A DNA stretch of 6,308 nt, taken from positions 1-6,308 of the forward strand of contig JAOZQV010000231.1 of assembly GCA_029932035.1 (NCBI GenBank), in the 5' to 3' direction. The DNA is from Deltaproteobacteria bacterium (GTDB taxonomy: Bacteria > Desulfobacterota > DSM-4660 > Desulfatiglandales > Desulfatiglandaceae). Below are positions 1 through 4,887 of the stretch, piece by piece (position 1 is the first letter of the stretch; each line of letters starts with the position of its first letter). The notes below the pieces were generated by a model, which was not told the origin of the DNA, did not search any database, and was given only the letters and a program-made list of their open reading frames with translations. A program made the translations under genes and the position numbers.

Positions 1-61
1 TGCTGTATGTTCTTGACGCTGTATCCGGATTTCTCAAAGCGATTTTAACCAATAATTGATA

Positions 62-532
62 CTAATTGGATGCCCCATCAAAATCCGACTGAGGGGTGCC
101 TGAACGAAAGAGGATACGTGTCACCCGGGGGCGAAATTTACTCCTTGCTCGTAAAGACCTGTCAAAACGTTTGAGGGCATAAAAGGTAATCCCCATGGCC
201 AAAAACCCACCTATGACAGACGCCAGGGTGGGAGTAATATGTAAAAATGGGGCGCACACCCCTCCTGCAAAGGCGCCTGCCATGAGGGCTAGTGCGGGGA
301 ATATGTAAACAAGTAGGGAGAGCTTTAAAAATGCACCAGAGGGAACGCTGAGTTCAACGCGGTCCCCCTTCCCTCCCCCGAGATCATTGGCTACCTCGAC
401 TACCATGCTTTTGCCGGAAACCACTTCACAATTACCGCGGGATTCACAAGTTGCACAGGCCGAACTCTTTTTGATTCGAACCAGGGCCTTTTGACCGGAC
501 ACCTCTTCAATAATGCCTTGTTCAGTGACCAT
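62..532 (-). CDS. rseC: RseC/MucC-family (SoxR-reducing system) membrane protein
   Basis: This 156-residue protein has the layout of the RseC/MucC family. A short soluble N-terminus opens with MVTEQGIIEEV and carries a cysteine cluster at C26, C29 and C35 (C-x2-C-x5-C). A small glycine-rich domain follows, then two hydrophobic segments at about residues 70-93 and 101-120, and a basic C-terminal tail. In enterobacteria RseC modulates the sigma-E anti-sigma system and helps keep SoxR reduced together with the Rnf-type complex. In anaerobes the family often sits beside redox or electron-transport genes, and its exact role there is not established. The cysteines suggest metal or Fe-S binding or redox sensing. 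The ATG at 532 is chosen because it gives the usual family N-terminus, although no strong Shine-Dalgarno sequence precedes it (only a weak GAG). It lies 94 bases after fdhB with a probable terminator between, so it may be expressed separately. Confidence 0.85.
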   Translation of the reverse strand: MVTEQGIIEEVSGQKALVRIKKSSACATCESRGNCEVVSGKSMVVEVANDLGGGKGDRVELSVPSGAFLKLSLLVYIFPALALMAGAFAGGVCAPFLHITPTLASVIGGFLAMGITFYALKRFDRSLRARSKFRPRVTRILFRSGTPQSDFDGASN

Positions 533-559
533 GAAAACTCTATAGTATCTCTTGCCAAG

Positions 560-592
560 AAAAAAGGGATGTCCAATCTGAACACCCCTTTT
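560..592 (-). terminator. Probable rho-independent terminator after fdhB
   Basis: Read on the minus strand, AAAAGGG-g-TGT and ACA-t-CCCTTTT can pair as an 11-position stem with one internal mismatch around a 9-base loop (573-581). The stem ends in a run of six T (565 down to 560). It lies 35 bases past the fdhB stop codon, where an operon terminator would be expected. The outer A/T pairs overlap the T run, so the strong core is only the seven GC-containing positions. The reverse strand has a matching A/T tract, so weak bidirectional activity is possible. Confidence 0.6.
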
Positions 593-626
593 CCCTCTGT
601 TTGGTTTATCGGTTAAATGTCTCGAT

Positions 627-1382
627 TTAACTCGCTAACTTGTTTATAATCTGCCACTCCCGAGACAGGTCCTTAAGAGATCTCCCGATCTTTTTAAGGG
701 CCATCTTTCTATCCATGCCACCAGGCAGGACATCTACCTTGGCATAGGTATGGTACTTCTTTGGCTCAGCAGCGAGCAGGTAAAACACCCGCAGGTCTTC
801 AAGACCGGTCAGTGTGGCCTTGGGGAACCTGGACTTGGCCGCAGCAAGGCTGTCTTTGGCCAGGGCAACCATCTTGTCCCTGTCTCCAAATTTCATGGCC
901 CCGGTTGGGCAGGTCTTGACACAGGCGGGCAGGAGTCCGTTATGGACTCTGTCAATGCACATGGTGCACTTGGAGAGATACCCCGTCCCCTTTTGTGCCC
1001 GCGGGATGTTGAAGGGGCAGGATTCAATAACATCCTCCGCCTTCATCTTTTTGAGTTTATCCGTATAAAGGACCGCACCGGTCTGGCTGTCAATAATAAT
1101 CCCGCCAGGGGCATCGTCTTCAGAGGCCTCCAGGCAGGGAGGCTCAACACAATGCCTGCACTGGTCAGGAAAAAAGTACCATACCGGTTTATTGTTTGAT
1201 CCCATATGTTCCTGGAATCGAACAACTTTGTAAGTGTCAAAGGACAGATCCTTGGGATTCTGCATGCTCCCCCAATTCTGGGTCTTTGTGGCCGGCAATT
1301 GATTCCATTGCTTGCAGGCAATCTGACAGCCCCTACATGCAGTACACAGTGTAGTATCTATGAAAAACGCTTTTCCACTCAT
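627..1382 (-). CDS. fdhB: Formate dehydrogenase iron-sulfur (beta) subunit
   Basis: This 251-residue electron-transfer subunit would carry electrons from the FdhA active site. It has 12 cysteines in ferredoxin-like groups: C13, C16, C19, C23; then C75, C78, C83; then C122 (in SCPFNIPR); then C139, C142, C154, C158 (ending in CVKTCPTGA). Twelve cysteines suit three [4Fe-4S] clusters, as known for the beta subunits of Desulfovibrio periplasmic formate dehydrogenases. The 16-cysteine, four-cluster E. coli FdnH type differs. Ser87 stands where a C-x3-C fourth cysteine would be, and the CxxCxxC run normally before the CPFNIPR motif is absent. There is no C-terminal transmembrane helix, so the subunit should be soluble. 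It has no signal peptide and is presumably exported with FdhA through the Tat pathway (inference). The start ATG is fixed by an exceptionally strong ribosome-binding site and by the MSGKAFFIDTTLC N-terminus. It follows fdhA by 13 bases, so the two are co-transcribed. No membrane cytochrome (gamma) subunit follows. Confidence 0.95.
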   Translation of the reverse strand: MSGKAFFIDTTLCTACRGCQIACKQWNQLPATKTQNWGSMQNPKDLSFDTYKVVRFQEHMGSNNKPVWYFFPDQCRHCVEPPCLEASEDDAPGGIIIDSQTGAVLYTDKLKKMKAEDVIESCPFNIPRAQKGTGYLSKCTMCIDRVHNGLLPACVKTCPTGAMKFGDRDKMVALAKDSLAAAKSRFPKATLTGLEDLRVFYLLAAEPKKYHTYAKVDVLPGGMDRKMALKKIGRSLKDLSREWQIINKLAS

Positions 1383-1384
1383 CA

Positions 1385-1396
1385 GATCACCTCCTT
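1385..1396 (-). promoter_or_regulatory. Extended ribosome-binding site of fdhB
   Basis: The minus strand reads AAGGAGGTGATC here. That is a 12-base perfect match to the standard complement of the bacterial 16S rRNA 3' end. It lies 7 bases (from GGAGG) before the fdhB ATG and touches the last base of the fdhA stop codon, so the two subunits are probably translated together. Confidence 0.85.
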
Positions 1397-4300
1397 TATG
1401 CCTTTCTTATATTGACCATGAAGGCCTTGGTTTCGGGAATTCTGGTATTAGGATCACCGGCCGACGGGGTCAGCAGATTGGCTGAATCGCCGCCGTCTTT
1501 GGGATGAACCCATCCAAAGTGCCACGGGAGACCTACCTGGTGCACGGTTTTCCCTTGAATAGTGAAAGGTCTAAACCGGATGGTCACCATTGCAACCGCC
1601 TCTACCTTGCCACGGGCCGATTCCACAACAACCTTCCCCCCATTCTTGATTCCTAATTTTGCGCCGAGCTCCTTGCTCAGCTCCACAAAGAGCTGTGGTT
1701 GGGTCTCAAGGAGCCATGGCTGCCACCTGGTCATGACACCGGTCTGCCAGTGATCGCAGACACGGTAGGTGCTGCACACATAGGGATATTTGGGATTGTC
1801 TGACTTGTAGATGTCCATGTTTGTGTCGTACGTGACAGCAACAGGACTGGCCAGTTGACTGGAGAAGGGCTGTTTTGAAACAGGGCTTTCGACCGGCTCG
1901 TAGTGCTCCGAAAATGGCCCGTCTGCGCGGCCCGGTCCAAACACATGGGCATGGCCCTCCGGTTTCATGATGAAGGGATACTTGGTGTCCTTGCGGTCAG
2001 ACCCATCGGGGTTCTGCATGGGGTACCAGCCGCCGTCGGGAACATCTCCGACCCACTTTTTGGACACATACTTGCCGTTTTCCACCTTTCCCTTGAACTC
2101 AATTACCGGGTGTTCCTTGTCCCAGGGCTTCCCGGTTTTGTCCACGGACGCACGGTTGTAAATAATGCGGCGGTTGACCGGCCAGCACCAGGCCCATTCA
2201 AGATTGAGCCCTATGCCCGATTTCTCCCTCTTGCGTCTGGCAGACATATTACCCTTATTGGTATAGGAGTTGCAGTACAACCAGTTAGCGCTGCTTGTAG
2301 AACCGTCGGCCTGGAGATAGGCAAAGCTCGGCACAAGATCTCCCTTCTTGAACTTCTTCCCTTTTACTGTAATATCCTTCAGGAAATAACCGTTGATCTC
2401 CTTGGCCATCTTATGGGCATCAAACTCGCCATGAGTAGAGTAATCCCATTTAAGGTTGACTATCGGCTCAGGGAAGACCGCGTTCTTGTCCTTCTTGTAG
2501 AGATATTTCAGCGCCTTCCCTAATTTTATCAGGATCTGGCCATCAGGCAGGGCCTCTGCAGGAGGATTAGCGGCCTTATAACGCCACTGCATCCAGCGCC
2601 CGCTGTTGGTGATGGACCCTTCCTTTTCCACTGAAGTTGCACAGGGCAGCATGAAAACCTCTGTCTTTATCTTCTTTGGATCCATGCCCGGACCTTTCCA
2701 GAAAGAACCGGTTTCATTGTCAAAGATATTGACATTGACCATCCAGTCCAATTTCGCCATGCCCTGCCGGTTCTTGTTGGCGTTGGCCCCTGAAGCTGCA
2801 GGGTTCATGCCCCAGGCAAAAAGGCCCTTCAACTCGCCCTTGTAAATGGCGTCAAAGAGATCAAGCCAAGAATAGGTCACTCCATCATTCAGTTTGGGGA
2901 GCCAGTTGTACCCAAAATCATTGGCCTTGGTGGCCTTGTCCCCAAAGAACGACTTGAGCAGGCTAACGCTATACTTGGGATAATTTCCCCACCAGTTAGC
3001 GCTCAGGGGATCGTTGGTCTTGGGTGTATATTTATTGTTGTAGGCGGCTAAAGTAGGCTGGGAAGCCTTCGGGGTCTTCAAATAGCCAGGCCAGATATGG
3101 AACAGGATACAGTGATCAGTGGAACCCTGTACATTGGATTCTCCTCTCAGGGCGTTGACGCCACCGCCGGCCACACCCATATTCCCTAACAACAACTGGA
3201 TAATGGCCATGCTCCTGATATTCTGGACGCCTACAGTGTGCTGGGTCCAGCCCATGGCGTACATGATGGTCCCGGCCTTCCCTTGCTGGCCTGTGGTCGA
3301 GTACATCTCATATACCTTCGCCAGATCTTCTTTCGGGGTTCCAGTGATGGCTGAAACGGTATCCAGATTATAACGGCTGTAGTGTTTTTTGATCAGTTGA
3401 AATACACAACGGGGGTCCTGGAGAGTGCGATCTTTTTTTGGAATCCCTTTTCCGTCCTTTACAAAACCCCACTTGCTCTTGTCATACTTACGCTTTTTGG
3501 CATCGTAACCGGAGAAAAGACCATCATTGAAGTCATAGCTGTCAGCTATGATGAAGGCGGCATTGGTATATTCGGCCACGTACTCTTTGAAGTATTTGTT
3601 ATTATCGAGGATGTATTTGATCATCCCGCCGAGAAAAGCGATATCCGTCCCTGATCTCAATGCGGTGTAGAAATCCGCCTTGGATGAGGTCTGGGTAAAG
3701 CGGGGATCAACGCTGATTAACTTGCCACCACGCTTCATGGCCTCAGTAACCCATTTAAAGGAGATGGGATGACTCGAAGCAGCATTGGAACCCATGATAA
3801 GAATACAGTCACTGTTTCGGATGTCGATCCAGTGATTGGTCATTGCGCCGCGTCCGAACGACTCTGCCAGAGCCGCAACAGTGGCGCTGTGTCAGATACG
3901 GGCCTGGTGTTCAATATAGACTAACCCGAGAGACCGCATCAAGGCCTGTATCAGCCAGCACTCTTCATTGTCTAAGGCGGAACTACCCACATTGGCAATT
4001 GCAGTTGTGCGGTTGACTACCTGCCCTTTGGCATTTTTATGCTCAAAACTGGCATCCCGGCTCTTCTTGACCCTTTTAGCGATCGTCCAGAGGGCCCAGT
4101 CCCAGGATACTTTTTGCCACTTGGTGCTGTAGGGAGCGCGATACATCGGAGTCGTTAACCGACTATCATTATTGGTTAATTGACTCAAAGCCGCTCCCTT
4201 GGCGCAAAGTGCCCCTTCGTTTACGGGATGGTCGGGGTCTCCCTCAATGTTAATAATCTTCCCTGCTCCTGCTTCTCCGGTGCTACAAATAAGACCGCAA

Positions 4301-4467
4301 CCAACTGCACAATAGCAGCAGATGCTCGTTGTCTCTTTGGCAAAGCGAAGCTTTAAGGTCTGAGCATGCGATTTGAATGGTTTCAAATCGAGCCCGAGAC
4401 CCATAACCGCAACGCCTGCAGCAGAAGCCCCTGTGATCTTAAAGAAATCACGACGTGTAACGTTCAT
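1396..4467 (-). CDS. fdhA: Selenocysteine-containing formate dehydrogenase alpha subunit (Mo/W-bisMGD)
   Basis: This is the catalytic subunit for reversible formate oxidation to CO2. It is 1023 residues when TGA 3892-3894 is read as selenocysteine 192. A Tat signal opens the protein (T4-RRDFFK, hydrophobic stretch 11-26, likely cleavage near A35), so the enzyme is exported folded. One [4Fe-4S] cluster is bound by C50, C53, C57 and C88, followed by K90. The active site is R190-I-U192-H193, then GRGAMTNHW, which is the FDH family signature. The bis-molybdopterin domain runs to about residue 620 (for example GWTQHTVGVQNIR and GESNVQGSTD). The dinucleotide-binding domain fills roughly the last 150 residues (from YPYVCSTYRVCDHWQTG). 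E. coli FdnG is similar (1015 residues, Sec196). Split without the Sec codon, it would appear as a 191-residue piece and an 815-residue piece starting at an internal Met. The ATG at 4467 has a strong GGAGG-type site just upstream. Mo versus W cannot be told from sequence. Confidence 0.97.
3861..3894 (-). promoter_or_regulatory. Sec codon (UGA) with bacterial-type SECIS hairpin
   Basis: The UGA occupies 3894-3892. Numbering from its U as 1, the mRNA can pair A13-C14-U15 with A32-G33-U34 and U18-G19-C20 with G28-C29-A30. U17 is left bulged and the apical loop is GGCUCUG. From memory of the E. coli fdhF element, U17, U18, G19 and C20 match in identity and distance, and the loop there is GGUCU-like. 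The bulged U and loop are what SelB reads. The short 3-bp apical stem and a G16/G31 mismatch make the fold modest, but its position directly after an in-frame UGA supports it. Confidence 0.75.
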
Positions 4468-4468
4468 A

Positions 4469-4479
4469 CCTCCTCCTTT
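4469..4479 (-). promoter_or_regulatory. Ribosome-binding site of fdhA
   Basis: The minus strand reads AAAGGAGGAGG, then T, then the ATG at 4467. Two overlapping GGAGG registers are present, lying 4 and 1 bases from the start, and only the farther one has workable spacing. This supports the ATG that gives the complete Tat signal peptide. Confidence 0.8.
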
Positions 4480-4516
4480 CTTCCGTTAGAGTTTCAGGTT
4501 AAATGAAAAAAACAAC

Positions 4517-4547
4517 GGTTAGGTTTGAACATTTCTGACCTAAATCC
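4517..4547 (-). repeat. Inverted repeat / leader hairpin
   Basis: On the minus strand, GG-at-TTAGGT (4547-4538) can pair with ACCTAA-CC (4524-4517), with an AT bulge. An inner GAA/TTC pairing around ATG tightens the loop. It lies about 50 bases before the fdhA start codon, in the predicted leader. No T run follows it, so it is not a terminator. A role in mRNA folding or as a protein site is possible. Confidence 0.45.
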
Positions 4548-4551
4548 ACGT

Positions 4552-4603
4552 GGAGACGCCATTAAAACCGAAAGTTACGGCATGGTTGTCTCCTTTTAAT
4601 GGC
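4552..4603 (-). repeat. Crossed complementary blocks (possible RNA switch)
   Basis: Read on the minus strand the order is B1 GCCATTAAAA (4603-4594), A1 GGAGAC (4593-4588), a 20-base spacer, B2 TTTTAATGGC (4567-4558), A2 GTCTCC (4557-4552). B1 is perfectly complementary to B2 over 10 bases, and A1 to A2 over 6. Because the blocks abut with no linker, forming both stems at once is sterically difficult, so they look like alternative pairings. A1 with the preceding AA also forms an AAGGAG-like Shine-Dalgarno sequence. As DNA, the same bases could instead be paired protein sites. The 10-bp palindrome TCCACGTGGA (4545-4554) overlaps A2. Confidence 0.5.
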
Positions 4604-4629
4604 AGAACTTGATATATGGAATGGGCAGA

Positions 4630-4648
4630 TATTACTAATTTAGTAATA
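4630..4648. promoter_or_regulatory. 19-bp perfect palindrome, candidate operator
   Basis: The sequence TATTACTAA-T-TTAGTAATA has perfect 9-bp arms around a single central base. It begins roughly 12 bases downstream of the predicted fdhAB transcription start, a position typical of a repressor operator. The odd centre and 19-bp size suit a dimeric helix-turn-helix regulator. No regulator gene is in the window and the family cannot be named from the site alone. As RNA it could also form a hairpin, but a one-base loop makes a DNA site more likely. Confidence 0.6.
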
Positions 4649-4666
4649 ACACTTAACCCGATTTAG

Positions 4667-4696
4667 ATTAAACACCCAAACAAAAAGCTTTGTCAA
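4667..4696 (-). promoter_or_regulatory. Sigma-70-type promoter of fdhAB
   Basis: On the minus strand a perfect -35 TTGACA (4696-4691) is followed by an 18-base spacer and TTTAAT (4672-4667), which matches five of six bases of the consensus -10. The surroundings are AT-rich. Transcription would start near 4660, about 190 bases before the fdhA ATG. No sigma-54 GG/GC element with correct spacing was seen in the region. Confidence 0.65.
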
Positions 4697-4801
4697 CATT
4701 TTTTTACATAAAAATCAATTAGTTACATATATCAATAATGACATAAGCCCTCTCCCCTGCATTCTCCTCAAAATCATACCACTTTGTCTAAGTCCTGAAT
4801 T

Positions 4802-4827
4802 CTTTCGTTTCACGGGTTGAAAGAAAG
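4802..4827. repeat. Inverted repeat overlapping the radical SAM gene promoter
   Basis: CTTTC-g-TTTCA (4802-4812) pairs with TGAAA-GAAAG (4818-4827) over 10 bases with one bulged G, around the loop CGGGT. It covers the candidate -35 box of the rightward gene, so it could be an operator. Neither side has a T run, which argues against a terminator. Confidence 0.5.
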
Positions 4828-4846
4828 TTGGCTTTGGTGCTAATAA
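4817..4846 (+). promoter_or_regulatory. Candidate promoter of the radical SAM gene
   Basis: TTGAAA (4817-4822) is followed by 18 bases and then TAATAA (4841-4846). A TG one base upstream of the -10 gives an extended -10. The -10 itself matches only three consensus bases, so this is tentative. It lies about 40 bases before the GTG start. Confidence 0.35.
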
Positions 4847-4874
4847 AGAAAGGATTTCATGTAGGCGCTATTTC

Positions 4875-4880
4875 GGGAGG
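4875..4880 (+). promoter_or_regulatory. Ribosome-binding site deciding a GTG start
   Basis: GGGAGG ends 7 bases before GTG 4888. The nearest upstream ATG (4859) is out of frame and followed at once by TAG, and the first in-frame ATG lies inside the cobalamin-binding domain (codon 78). GTG is therefore the best start. Confidence 0.75.
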
Positions 4881-4887
4881 ATACAAA

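Larger units (their letters stand above)
4494..4660 (-). other. Structured untranslated leader of fdhAB mRNA (predicted)
   Basis: If transcription starts near 4660 from the promoter described here, the fdhA mRNA has an approximately 190-nt leader, long for a simple operon. It contains complementary block pairs, a bulged hairpin and a strong Shine-Dalgarno-like site ahead of a two-codon frame (ATG CCG TAA, 4583-4575), each listed separately. No known riboswitch class was recognised by eye. A 22-codon ATG frame at 4562-4494 has no ribosome-binding site and is probably chance. Confidence 0.4.
4609..4735. repeat. 10-bp inverted repeat pair bracketing the fdhAB promoter
   Basis: The plus strand has TTGATATATG at 4609-4618 and its exact reverse complement CATATATCAA at 4726-4735, separated by 107 bases. 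One copy lies upstream of the predicted -35 and the other about 45 bases inside the transcript. The sequence is AT-rich, so chance is a real possibility. Joined halves would resemble a dimeric operator. Confidence 0.4.

Noticed and set aside
1..61. Possible C-terminal end of a plus-strand gene (frame 3 open to TGA 57-59, frame 1 open to TAA 46-48)
   Set aside because: Fewer than 20 codons with no recognisable motif, and two frames are equally open, so no call can be supported.
1903..2523. 206-codon plus-strand frame inside fdhA
   Set aside because: Antisense to the conserved coding region of fdhA, no ribosome-binding site, and no recognisable protein features.
3844..3894. Reading the alpha subunit as two genes or a pseudogene split by a nonsense mutation
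   Set aside because: The only stop is a TGA at the exact Sec position of the family, the frame is intact on both sides, and a SECIS-like fold follows.
4545..4554. TCCACGTGGA palindrome as an independent regulator site
   Set aside because: Ten bases only and overlapping the A2 pairing block; it could be a by-product of that structure, so it is not listed separately.
4494..4562. 22-codon minus-strand frame (starts MASPRGF) in the fdhA leader
   Set aside because: No Shine-Dalgarno sequence before its ATG and no family features; its bases are better explained by the leader pairings.
4700..4740. FNR/CRP-type site in the AT-rich stretch upstream of the fdhAB promoter
   Set aside because: TTGAT occurs as a direct repeat rather than as TTGAT-N4-ATCAA, so it does not form the required dyad.
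4826..4842. Sigma-54 promoter (TTGGC...TGCT) before the radical SAM gene
   Set aside because: The GG and GC elements are too close together for the -24/-12 spacing.
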